In this document: in pieces, positions 1-5,313 of the stretch | Layout: the number at the start of each line of letters is the position of its first letter | How positions within the stretch are numbered: the first letter of the stretch is position 1 | Assembly: GCA_012026715.1 (NCBI GenBank) | Contig: VEPB01000550.1 | Coordinates: 1-5,489 of the forward strand | DNA from: Methylococcaceae bacterium | GTDB lineage: Bacteria; Pseudomonadota; Gammaproteobacteria; Methylococcales; Methylococcaceae | Reading direction: 5' to 3' | Length of the DNA: 5,489 nt | Notes under the pieces: generated by a model | Databases searched by the model: none | Told to the model about the DNA's origin: nothing | What the model saw: the letters and a program-made list of their open reading frames with translations, nothing else | Position numbers and translations under genes: made by a program

Positions 1-200
1 GGCGGTGGTGCTGAATCAACCGCCTCTCCTTGTGGGGTTGGGGAGATGGCCTTGGCGCCCAAGGCTGCGGCTCCGGGACAATTCGGCTGCGTCGGCGGAC
101 AATCGCTGGCCTGAGCCGGGACTTCGGCCCAGGCGATGGACGCCAGTAGCAAGCCGCCGCCAGCCAGGCCCAATGCTCGTCTGGCGGCGGCAACGACCAC
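1..200 (-). CDS. N-terminus of an unidentified exported protein (partial, runs off the left edge)
   Basis: An open frame of 66 codons reads leftwards off the window edge. It begins with a convincing signal peptide: a short basic n-region with twin arginines at residues 7-8, a hydrophobic stretch LGLAGGGLLLASIAWA, and a likely cleavage after AWA at about residue 25. The mature start is rich in Pro and Ala and has two cysteines (DCPPTQPNC). GTG at 200-198 is chosen as start because it gives a normal-length signal peptide with a GGCGGA stretch upstream; TTG at 230-228 is the alternative, and there is no in-frame ATG nearby. The RR-A-L-G-L pattern could also be read as a weak Tat-type signal. It follows the porin on the same strand with a gap of about 80 bases, so it probably belongs to the same transcription unit. 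The visible part is too short to name a family. The overlapping plus-strand frame is Arg/Pro-rich and looks like a shadow. Confidence 0.6.
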   Translation of the reverse strand, partial: MVVAAARRALGLAGGGLLLASIAWAEVPAQASDCPPTQPNCPGAAALGAKAISPTPQGEAVDSAPP

Positions 201-282
201 GGCCTGAATCCGCCGCCGCGCCGCAGTCAACGTGGCGGACCGGAAGCGGGTTCGGCCAATATTCGGGAGGCCGCGTTCACGG

Positions 283-1692
283 TCAAAAATTGAACCGGGC
301 CGACGCCTGCAACCGGTGCAGATCGCCGGTTTCCCCGTCGACGCGTTGGCGGGTGACATAGATGTACTCGACCCCGAAAGTCGTCTGCGGAACCGGGCTC
401 CACAGCAGATTGACCGTCAGCGACTGGGCTTGCCGATTCATTTCGCCGGTCACGAAGGACGGCTGGTCCGCCTTCACGAAGCCATAGCCGACGGTGGATC
501 GCCAGCTCTTGTCCCACCAATGCTGGTAAGCAACCAAGCCGCCGTAGGTGTTGACCAGCCGCAGCCGCCCGGTGGCGTCGAGAGCTGCGTCTTCGAAAGC
601 ATTGACGGCGGCATAACGGCCCAGGGCATCGCCGTAGTTGAGCATGAAGCGCAGGTTGTCGAGACCGAAGGTGTTGATGCGGCCGGCCAAGCTCACCGCG
701 CCACCCCAGTCTTCCTGGGCGTCCTTGGTCTTCAGCGTGACGTAACGGATCTGTCGGCCGACGCCACTGATGGAGAGCGAACCCCAATCAGGGTTGTAAT
801 TGAGGCGGGCGACGATGTCGGGATAACGCAGCGTGTCTTCGTAGGCGAAACCGTAGCCGTCCGCCGCGATCTTGTTGGCGGGAGCGGCCCACAGGCGGCT
901 GCGCGGCGATTCGGCGGCCACCTGGAATTCCAGCGGGGCACCGGCGACGGTGAACGGCTGGGTCCAGCGAATCTGCGGCTGCCGGCCGTACAGCAAGGCC
1001 CCGACCGGGCCCGTGGGATCCAGGGTGTCTGGAATGGCCGAAGTGTTCAGTAAGGTCGTCCAGGTCTGTCCGGCCAGGAAGTTGCCGATGGAACCGTAGG
1101 CGTGGCGCAGGCGCGGCGTATAGTTGAAGGTATCTGCGGCCCCGAGCAGGTCCAGTTCGAGGAAGGTGTTGATGTCGCCCCAGGAGCTGGGGGTGAACGA
1201 CTTGAGCCAGAAGCGGCTTTCCTTGGCATGGAAGGTTGAGCGGCTGCGTTCTCCCAGACGATCGGCCCCGATGGGGATCTGTCCGAGCACCAGATGCTGA
1301 TTGCCCAGCTTGTCGCGGCCCATGCCGATGTTGCTGTAGTTGGCGTCTAGCTTGACATAGCCGCCGAAGCCAATGGAGGTATCGGTGCCCGGAATCTTGA
1401 AGCTGTCTTTGACGTCCCCTGCGGTCACTGCTGGCTTGGTGGGCTTGGCGGGCTCGATCGGAGCGGTCGTGGCAGTGGCGGCAGTCTTGGCCTGGCGTTT
1501 TTCCAGTTCGTTCTGTTGTAGTTTGCTTTCCAGTTCGTGGATGCGCTGTTCCGATTGTTTGGCCTGATTTTTCAACTCCGAGACTTGGTTGCTCAATTCC
1601 TTGAGCAGCGCCCGCAGGTCTTCTTCGGCGAACGCTGCAGGGGATAAGGTCAACAAGGCGATTGGAATCAGCCGGTTCATGAGGTTGTTCAT
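283..1692 (-). CDS. DcaP-like outer-membrane porin
   Basis: This 469-residue protein has the layout of DcaP-type trimeric porins. A signal peptide ends at AFA (about residue 22). A charged heptad-like coiled coil covers about residues 24-70 (LKELSNQVSELKNQ and following). A Thr/Ala/Pro/Lys linker spans about 70-92, and the beta-barrel starts with FKIPGTDTSIGFGGYVKLDA. The barrel shows alternating aromatic strands and ends in the C-terminal phenylalanine (ARFNF) recognised by the BAM machinery. Known DcaP proteins let small, often dicarboxylate-type, anionic solutes cross the outer membrane, and their N-terminal coiled coil projects into the periplasm; the substrate here cannot be read from sequence. 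The gene starts 13 bases after the cytochrome lipoprotein, so the two are almost certainly cotranscribed. ATG at 1692 is preceded by GAGGGG; a second ATG four codons on is possible. Family call is strong, substrate unknown. Confidence 0.85.
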   Translation of the reverse strand: MNNLMNRLIPIALLTLSPAAFAEEDLRALLKELSNQVSELKNQAKQSEQRIHELESKLQQNELEKRQAKTAATATTAPIEPAKPTKPAVTAGDVKDSFKIPGTDTSIGFGGYVKLDANYSNIGMGRDKLGNQHLVLGQIPIGADRLGERSRSTFHAKESRFWLKSFTPSSWGDINTFLELDLLGAADTFNYTPRLRHAYGSIGNFLAGQTWTTLLNTSAIPDTLDPTGPVGALLYGRQPQIRWTQPFTVAGAPLEFQVAAESPRSRLWAAPANKIAADGYGFAYEDTLRYPDIVARLNYNPDWGSLSISGVGRQIRYVTLKTKDAQEDWGGAVSLAGRINTFGLDNLRFMLNYGDALGRYAAVNAFEDAALDATGRLRLVNTYGGLVAYQHWWDKSWRSTVGYGFVKADQPSFVTGEMNRQAQSLTVNLLWSPVPQTTFGVEYIYVTRQRVDGETGDLHRLQASARFNF

Positions 1693-1708
1693 GGCGGACC
1701 CCCCCTCA
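1693..1708 (-). promoter_or_regulatory. Porin ribosome binding site overlapping upstream stop codon, with a G7 run
   Basis: On the mRNA the stop codon of the cytochrome gene (TGA, 1708-1706) runs straight into a tract of seven G residues (1705-1699), followed by TCCGCC and the porin ATG. The Shine-Dalgarno-like GAGGGG therefore overlaps the upstream stop, which favours translational coupling of the two genes. A change in the homopolymer length would alter the spacing of the site but not the reading frame. Confidence 0.5.
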
Positions 1709-2185
1709 GGGTTTGAGCTTGCGGAATAGCTGATGGCAGGAGGAGCAGGTCAGGGTGATCTGGTCCAGGGGTGCGGGTATGGCGTCGAATTGGCGGTGAG
1801 CGGTCTGGTCGCGAAGCGTGTTGGCTTCGTCCCGCAACTTTTTAGCCAAGCCCCGAAAGGCCGTTTGTTCACCTTCCGCCAAATTCAACGCCGGCATCCT
1901 GGTCAAGATCGTGTCCACGGCGCTACCGAGTTCGGTGGCCGTGGCGGCCATCTTCCGGGCATAAATATCCCGTTCCTGGTCCAGTTCGGGCTGGGTTTTG
2001 AACCGATCGAACATCACGTTGTTCATTCGATCCATCAGCTCCCGCAGACGGCTATCGTTGAGGGCGTGCAGGGCCGGTTCGCCGGTATCCGGTAGGCCTG
2101 TCAGAGACGGCCGTCGGTTGGGTTCCGAACAACCGACGAGAAGCAAAAGCACCAAAGGAACGAACAGGAAGATGCGCGTATTCAT
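1706..2185 (-). CDS. Outer-membrane lipoprotein, class II (c'/c-556-like) monoheme cytochrome c
   Basis: This 159-residue protein starts with a lipoprotein signal (hydrophobic LFVPLVLLLLVGC). Lipobox LVGC places the lipidated cysteine at residue 19, and Ser at +2 fits sorting to the outer membrane. The mature part is predicted mostly helical. It ends with a single heme-attachment site C147-S-S-C150-H151 followed by QLFRK. A C-terminal CxxCHxxFR is the hallmark of class II cytochromes c (four-helix bundle, cytochrome c' and c-556). Several methionines in the first helix (ELMDRMNNVM) could supply a sixth ligand as in c-556, but which one, if any, is not decidable. The likely role is electron transfer or small-ligand binding at the periplasmic face of the outer membrane. 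GGAG sits 6 bases before the ATG. It is the first gene of the cluster with the porin. The heme-lipoprotein call is firm; the physiological partner is unknown. Confidence 0.82.
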   Translation of the reverse strand: MNTRIFLFVPLVLLLLVGCSEPNRRPSLTGLPDTGEPALHALNDSRLRELMDRMNNVMFDRFKTQPELDQERDIYARKMAATATELGSAVDTILTRMPALNLAEGEQTAFRGLAKKLRDEANTLRDQTAHRQFDAIPAPLDQITLTCSSCHQLFRKLKP

Positions 2186-2366
2186 GGGGCTCTCCGGAGT
2201 TAGGTGATGTTTTTATTCTCCGTGTTTGAGGATAGAAGGTTTTCCCCGCTGCGCTTGTGTTGGCGGACGTCTGAGGATCTGGGGGCATCGTCGCGGTTGC
2301 CAAGGAAGGAGTCGAGACCTTTCGCCATCCTCCCGATACCGGTGAATCGAGTTCGAACAATAAGTC
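2186..2366. other. Intergenic leader and probable promoter region of the cytochrome-porin cluster
   Basis: No coding sequence is supported here. On the minus strand it must hold the promoter and leader of the cytochrome lipoprotein gene. GGAG at 2195-2192 lies in the palindrome CTCCGGAG, and a second CACGGAGAA lies at 2223-2215, further upstream in the leader. I found no sigma-70 hexamer pair good enough to call. Confidence 0.4.
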
Positions 2367-3038
2367 ATGACCGCCAGATCGCCTCAGCATATTCCTCAAC
2401 ATTCGACGGAGGCGGCGGGCAAGCTTTTTGGTGTCGATGGCGTATGGGGCGGAGTGCCCACGATGCGGTCGAGGCCGCGCGAGGCTACGTTCTGGCCGGC
2501 AAGGACTGGGTGGTGGATTTGGACATCAGCGCATTTTTCGACGAAGTGGACCATGACATCCTCCTGGCAGCGATCGGGCGAAAGGTCCGCGACAAGCGGG
2601 TGCTGAAACTGATTGGGCGGTACCTGAGGGCTGGCAACGGACGGATCGCGGCCGCCGGGGCGAGTCTGGACAAGTTGAAAACAACGTCCTGCGACTCTGG
2701 GATGCCCAAGTCAGCCTAGCTCTGGAAGAACGCATCGAACGCTGGCAACAGTACATCCGGGGTTGGTCAAACTACTTCGAGCTGTGCGAGTACCGGCGAG
2801 CGATCCATGTACTGGAAAGTTGGATGCGTCGGCACATGGGGAAGTCTTTTGGCAGCGCTGGGATAACCGGAAGGGCCGGGCCAATGCGTCGCGCCGATTG
2901 GGTGCCAAGCCTTATCACCAGAAGCAAGCGAGTGGTTCGGCTGGCACTTGGCGGGTTACCCGCAGCCCGATGTTACAGACGGTGCTTAACAATGACCGCC
3001 TGCGATGCGGGGGGCTGTACGTACCATCAGACCGCTGA
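2367..3038 (+). pseudogene. Decayed group II intron reverse transcriptase/maturase (LtrA-type) remnant
   Basis: Pieces of one intron-encoded protein are spread over three frames. A possible N-terminus starts at the ATG at 2367 (MTARSPQHIPQ...). From about 2440 to 2640 another frame gives RT block 3-like GRSAHDAVEAARGYV and RT block 4-like WVVDLDISAFFDEVDHDILL, then KVRDKRVLKLIGRYLRAG. From about 2641 to 2850 a third frame gives the maturase (domain X) region with ERWQQYIRGWSNYF and ESWMRRHMGKSF. A one-base slip near 2848 moves to a last frame with FWQRWDNRKGRANA, then WRVTRSPMLQTVLNN and a stop at 3036-3038. In the family, RT blocks 5-7 including the catalytic YADD lie between block 4 and domain X; they are missing, as are the early RT blocks. 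At about 224 codons it is roughly half the usual 400-600. It cannot encode an active enzyme. No recognisable group II domain V was seen after it, so the ribozyme part also seems lost. Confidence 0.82.
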
Positions 3039-3131
3039 GCCGAACGATTGACGACGCCACGAGTTGAAGCTGCTCAAGACGGTGCGGTGGTATGGTTATA
3101 AGCTGGATGCGGGTGACGCGCGGAACTTGAT
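3039..3131. other. Intergenic remainder between the intron remnant and the HEAT-repeat gene
   Basis: No gene or clear terminator is seen. A short open stretch on the plus strand (3061-3130) reads ELKLLKTVRWYGYKLDAGDA without a start codon. It looks protein-like but matches no family I can name, and could be the tail of a gene interrupted or deleted with the intron remnant. Confidence 0.25.
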
Positions 3132-3797
3132 TCAGCCGGGATTCTGGTCGTCCAGAAAGGCCTTCAGATCGTCTCGTACATCGGCGGCGAGCGTCTTGGT
3201 TTTCAGCTTTTTCTTAAGGGATGCCATCAGCTTGCGGTAGCTTTTGGAATCGCTGTCGAGTCGCTGGATGTGGTAGGTGAGGGTGTCCAGGGCTGATTGT
3301 TGGACGGTCTCCGCCTCGTCTTCGAGGGCTTGGAGCAGTGCGCCCAGCGTTGTTCTGTCGGGTTTCTCGATCTCCCGCAGGCTGTCCGCCGCCGTCCTGC
3401 GGACATCTGCCTCGGCGTCGGTTTTCAGAGCATGCACCAATAGCTGTTCGGCTTCCGGCGTCGGGTACGCGGCAAGCTGTTCGGCACCGATGATGCGCTC
3501 TTCCGGACGTGCGTCGCGAAGCGATGTGGCAGCGTCAGCTACTTGCTCGCGGATGATCGCCTCGTTTCCGAGAGACGAGTCCGAATTTTCTTGTTCCAGT
3601 GAAGAAGTCACCGCCGCCGCCAAGGCCTGCAGGTCGATGGGCAGATTCCGGAGATCGGGGTGAGAACTGGCGTTTGGTGTCAGAATGGCTTTTTCAGCAA
3701 GAAAAGGGGGCTTTTGATCGGGATCGAGGAGCATGGAAGGTGCGACGGCCAATCCGAATAAGGACAGGCCTAGGAGCAACTGTCGTCTGCGGAGCAT
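3132..3797 (-). CDS. Exported or membrane-anchored HEAT-repeat protein
   Basis: This 221-residue protein opens with MLRRRQLLLGLSLFGLAVA, a basic then hydrophobic segment that acts as signal peptide or membrane anchor. Residues 25-95 are a low-complexity region rich in Asn, Ser, Asp and Glu. Residues about 97-182 contain two to three HEAT-like helical repeats (EERIIGAEQLAAYPTPEAEQLLVHAL; DAEADVRRTAADSLREI; TLGALLQALEDEAETVQQSALDTL) with the typical D-x-VR-x-x-A-x-x-SL core. The end is charged (KKKLKTKT, then a last helix). HEAT repeats are protein-binding scaffolds, so a periplasmic interaction role is likely, with no catalytic residues visible. It lies downstream of the GlcG-like gene on the same strand, but a strong terminator stands between them. 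Its own promoter must be in the short gap or its expression depends on readthrough. The ribosome site (ACGAG) is weak. The specific function is unknown. Confidence 0.7.
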   Translation of the reverse strand: MLRRRQLLLGLSLFGLAVAPSMLLDPDQKPPFLAEKAILTPNASSHPDLRNLPIDLQALAAAVTSSLEQENSDSSLGNEAIIREQVADAATSLRDARPEERIIGAEQLAAYPTPEAEQLLVHALKTDAEADVRRTAADSLREIEKPDRTTLGALLQALEDEAETVQQSALDTLTYHIQRLDSDSKSYRKLMASLKKKLKTKTLAADVRDDLKAFLDDQNPG

Positions 3798-3842
3798 TGG
3801 CGCTCGTCTTTGGTTGCCTGGATGGATTGGGTTAGATGGAAA

Positions 3843-3873
3843 CGAGAAAAGGGCGCTTAGCGCCCTTTTCTCG
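3843..3873 (-). terminator. Intrinsic terminator after the GlcG-like gene
   Basis: This is a perfect 14-bp stem (CGAGAAAAGGGCGC and its complement) around a three-base loop. It lies 32 bases beyond the stop codon of the GlcG-like gene. The minus-strand transcript reads GCGCCC-UUUUCUCGUUU on the descending side, giving a U-rich end. The palindrome could work in both directions, but no plus-strand gene ends nearby. Confidence 0.85.
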
Positions 3874-3905
3874 AATAGAGACGAACAGCGAATCTCGGGA
3901 AAGCC

Positions 3906-4793
3906 TTAGTTCGTGTTGTCGATGACGCCGTTGAGGTTGTCGGCACCTTGGGCAGGTTCGGCAGGCGGCGTGAAGCAGGTTGGTTGAGCCCAGTTATTGG
4001 CCAGGTGGTCCGCGGTGTCGATGACCATCTCGTCGCCCAGGTTGCTGGTGTTGGTTCCGTCGAGATCATTGAAGCCGGCAGGCACCTTGTTGAGGCCCAA
4101 TGCAGTGCGGATTCGCCAAGCGACGGCATGGTCGGTACAGGATGTGTCGCCGGACACGCCGATCGCGCCTACCTTGACGATGCTCGTGGTCTCCCCAACA
4201 GTCACCGACTTATAGAGGGCGAGACCTCCGCCGAATACGTTAACGCCACCCATGGCCTTGCCTTTGAGAGGGTCCTTGGCGGTGCCGAATTTCGCGGCGC
4301 TTCCTGTCTTGTCGGCACCTTTGTATGCAGTGGCGGTGTCAACCGGATTGCTGTGTTGGAGGCCGTATAAGCTGCCACCTTCTTGGACCAAACCGTATAG
4401 ATTAGCCGTCGAGATGGAGAAGCCATCCAGGCTGAAGGCATTGGCGGTATTGGCTTTTTGCGCGGAGATAACTCGGCTCCCTAGCCAGCTCTTGTTGCCG
4501 ATGTTGGCGCCGATTGTCTTGTTTTCGTCCTTGGCGCGGGCAGTGTTGACGACCTGACAGACAACGCCTTTTTCGTCAACGGCGGTAACCCACATTTCTA
4601 GGCCAAAACCACCGCCGTTTGCTGCGTTGTGGTTGGTGGTTCCCTGGTTGCCGCTGACAACGGTGTTGGCGACTGCTTCCAGACCGCCACCGGCTTCGGC
4701 GGCTGCTTTGATGTCGTCGCAGGAGGCAAGGGCCGTTTGGCTGATCGCAGCGACGGAAACGGCGCACAGGGACTTGAGGAGCGTACTTTTCAT
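3906..4793 (-). CDS. Exported GlcG/HbpS family (DUF336) putative heme-binding protein
   Basis: This 295-residue protein has a signal peptide (MKSTLLKSLCAVSVAAISQTALA) and a GlcG/HbpS/PduO-C type domain. The diagnostic part is residues about 181-233: MGGVNVFGGGLALYK, then IVKVGAIGVSGDTSC, then DHAVAWRIRTAL, matching the family's G-G-x-P/A-L ... GA-IGVSG ... D-x-x-VA pattern. Upstream WVTAVDEKGVVC (68-79) and SRVISAQKANTANAFS (106-121) correspond to the first strands and helix of the fold. Simple members are about 140-150 residues; this one has a longer loop region (122-180) and a C-terminal extension (235-295). Relatives bind heme or related cofactors, but no ligand residue can be assigned here. 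Cysteines 25, 79, 219 and 273 could form disulfides. LASC at 22-25 is also an exact lipobox, so it may be a lipoprotein with Asp at +2. GGAG lies 8 bases before the ATG inside CACGGAG. Confidence 0.75.
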   Translation of the reverse strand: MKSTLLKSLCAVSVAAISQTALASCDDIKAAAEAGGGLEAVANTVVSGNQGTTNHNAANGGGFGLEMWVTAVDEKGVVCQVVNTARAKDENKTIGANIGNKSWLGSRVISAQKANTANAFSLDGFSISTANLYGLVQEGGSLYGLQHSNPVDTATAYKGADKTGSAAKFGTAKDPLKGKAMGGVNVFGGGLALYKSVTVGETTSIVKVGAIGVSGDTSCTDHAVAWRIRTALGLNKVPAGFNDLDGTNTSNLGDEMVIDTADHLANNWAQPTCFTPPAEPAQGADNLNGVIDNTN

Positions 4794-4799
4794 TTAGGG

Positions 4800-4812
4800 T
4801 TCTCCGTGTTTG
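4800..4812 (-). promoter_or_regulatory. Shine-Dalgarno of the GlcG-like gene inside a CsrA-like ANGGA site
   Basis: The mRNA reads CAAACACGGAGAA just before the start codon. The GGAG (4805-4802) is the ribosome binding site, and ACGGA matches the ANGGA core bound by CsrA/RsmA proteins. The same 13 bases occur at 2228-2216 in the leader of the cytochrome lipoprotein gene. The Shine-Dalgarno role is clear from spacing; CsrA binding is inferred. Confidence 0.4.
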
Positions 4813-4926
4813 TATACTTGACTGTTTTTTGCACATGCATGATCGAAGCGGCGGCTCGGTCTCCCGCTGGTCTGCCCGTGATAACGCAATCGCCGCGCAC
4901 CCGGTTCGCTCGCATTGGCGATAGCC

Positions 4927-4955
4927 TTTATACGAGTCGGAAAATACTAACGCAA
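4927..4955 (-). promoter_or_regulatory. Probable sigma-70 promoter of the GlcG-like gene
   Basis: On the minus strand, TTGCGT (4955-4950) and TATAAA (4932-4927) are separated by exactly 17 bases. The -10 matches five of six consensus bases and the -35 three of six. Initiation near 4920 would give a leader of about 125 nt before the start codon at 4793, long enough for post-transcriptional control. Confidence 0.5.
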
Positions 4956-5025
4956 GGTAAAATTCCCAAACGATCTCTCGTCGGGCGGCGACGTCGGGGT
5001 ATCGGCGGAGAAAACGTCAGGACAA

Positions 5026-5058
5026 TAAAAAGCCCCAATGCATCCTGCATTGGGGCTT
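5026..5058 (-). terminator. Intrinsic terminator with a GGA loop at the end of the Rsm-like sRNA
   Basis: A 13-bp perfect stem (5030-5042 with 5046-5058) encloses the loop GGA as read on the minus strand. It is followed by a run of U (CUUUUUAUUG). The U-tract exists only on the minus strand, so it ends a leftward transcript. No protein-coding gene lies upstream on that strand within the window, which points to a non-coding RNA. A GGA in the terminator loop is a common property of CsrB/RsmZ-type RNAs. Confidence 0.85.
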
Positions 5059-5140
5059 ATCGCCTGCTTGGTTGGCAGAGTCCATCCGTGGCAGCTTTCC
5101 TGCTGGGTATCCTTCGAAATCCCTATCCTGGGTCGGCGAC
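5026..5140 (-). ncRNA. Candidate RsmY/RsmZ/CsrB-type sRNA that sequesters CsrA/RsmA
   Basis: The proposed transcript is about 115 nt, similar to Pseudomonas RsmY and RsmZ. It carries seven GGA motifs, at 5128-5126, 5122-5120, 5112-5110, 5100-5098, 5087-5085, 5083-5081 and 5045-5043. Several lie in hairpin loops: CCC-AGGATA-GGG (5132-5121), CAGC-AGGAAA-GCTG (5105-5092), CCA-CGGA-TGG (5091-5082) and the terminator loop. CACGGATG agrees with the CANGGANG consensus for high-affinity CsrA sites. A long-range helix UCGCC (5139-5135) with GGCGA (5064-5060) could close the structure. RNAs of this class bind several CsrA/RsmA dimers and relieve repression of target mRNAs under GacS/GacA (BarA/UvrY) control. 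The start at about 5140 is inferred from spacing to a possible -10 (CACACT, 5152-5147) and to the GacA palindrome. No GGA occurs on this strand from 5141 to 5215, so the motifs cluster within the proposed RNA. It lies back to back with hisB and upstream of the GlcG-like gene on the same strand. Confidence 0.82.
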
Positions 5141-5195
5141 GGTCAAAGTGTGGACGAAGTCACAGTGTTTGGCTGTAGTACACGGATGATTTTTT

Positions 5196-5213
5196 TGTAA
5201 GACGAGGCTTACA
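5196..5213 (-). promoter_or_regulatory. GacA/UvrY response-regulator binding palindrome (UAS)
   Basis: TGTAAG-ACGAGG-CTTACA is an exact match to the TGTAAG-N6-CTTACA upstream activating sequence that GacA uses at the rsmY and rsmZ promoters of Pseudomonas. Its centre is about 64 bases upstream of the proposed RNA start, similar to the known arrangement. Between it and hisB on the other side there are about 100 bases, so an effect on hisB cannot be excluded. The assignment to the minus-strand RNA rests on the GGA-hairpin array on that side. Confidence 0.85.
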
Positions 5214-5253
5214 AGGTTTGCCTCGCGAGACAGTTCTGTTACACCCCCCGGTT

Positions 5254-5280
5254 TTGTCTCGACGGTTGGCAGGTTATCAT
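5254..5280 (+). promoter_or_regulatory. Possible hisB promoter
   Basis: TTGTCT (5254-5259) and TATCAT (5275-5280, five of six consensus bases) are separated by 15 bases, shorter than the ideal 17. It would start transcription near 5287, about 27 bases before the hisB ATG. This is the best pair seen in the gap, but it is weak evidence. Confidence 0.3.
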
Positions 5281-5313
5281 CTCAAGCTTTGGTTCAACTG
5301 ATTGCTGACATCC

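Noticed and set aside
232..1053. Long plus-strand open frame of 273 codons opposite the porin
   Set aside because: It is antisense to a porin with complete family architecture, has no signal or recognisable motif, and reflects the codon bias of the minus-strand gene.
2942..2958. TGGCAC followed by TTGG as a sigma-54 promoter
   Set aside because: The -12 element does not match TTGC at correct spacing, and the site lies inside the maturase remnant coding for GTWRVT.
3061..3130. Possible protein tail ELKLLKTVRWYGYKLDAGDA on the plus strand
   Set aside because: It has no start codon and no recognised family, and its frame continues into the antisense of the HEAT-repeat gene; kept only as a note on the intergenic stretch.
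5030..5058. Terminator for a plus-strand transcript
   Set aside because: The plus strand has no U-rich tract after the stem (GGGGCTTATCGCC) and no plus-strand gene ends before it; the U-tract is on the minus strand only.
5041..5140. Cyclic-di-GMP or other riboswitch for the GlcG-like gene
   Set aside because: The conserved GEMM core elements are absent, the GGA-loop array explains the sequence better, and a strong terminator plus a separate promoter lie before the gene.
4629..5189. Plus-strand open frame of 186 codons across the GlcG-like gene start and the sRNA
   Set aside because: It crosses the reverse strand of a clear signal peptide, a promoter and a terminator hairpin; its composition is not protein-like.
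5222..5229. CTCGCGAG palindrome near the GacA box
   Set aside because: An 8-bp GC-rich palindrome is expected by chance here and matches no known operator.
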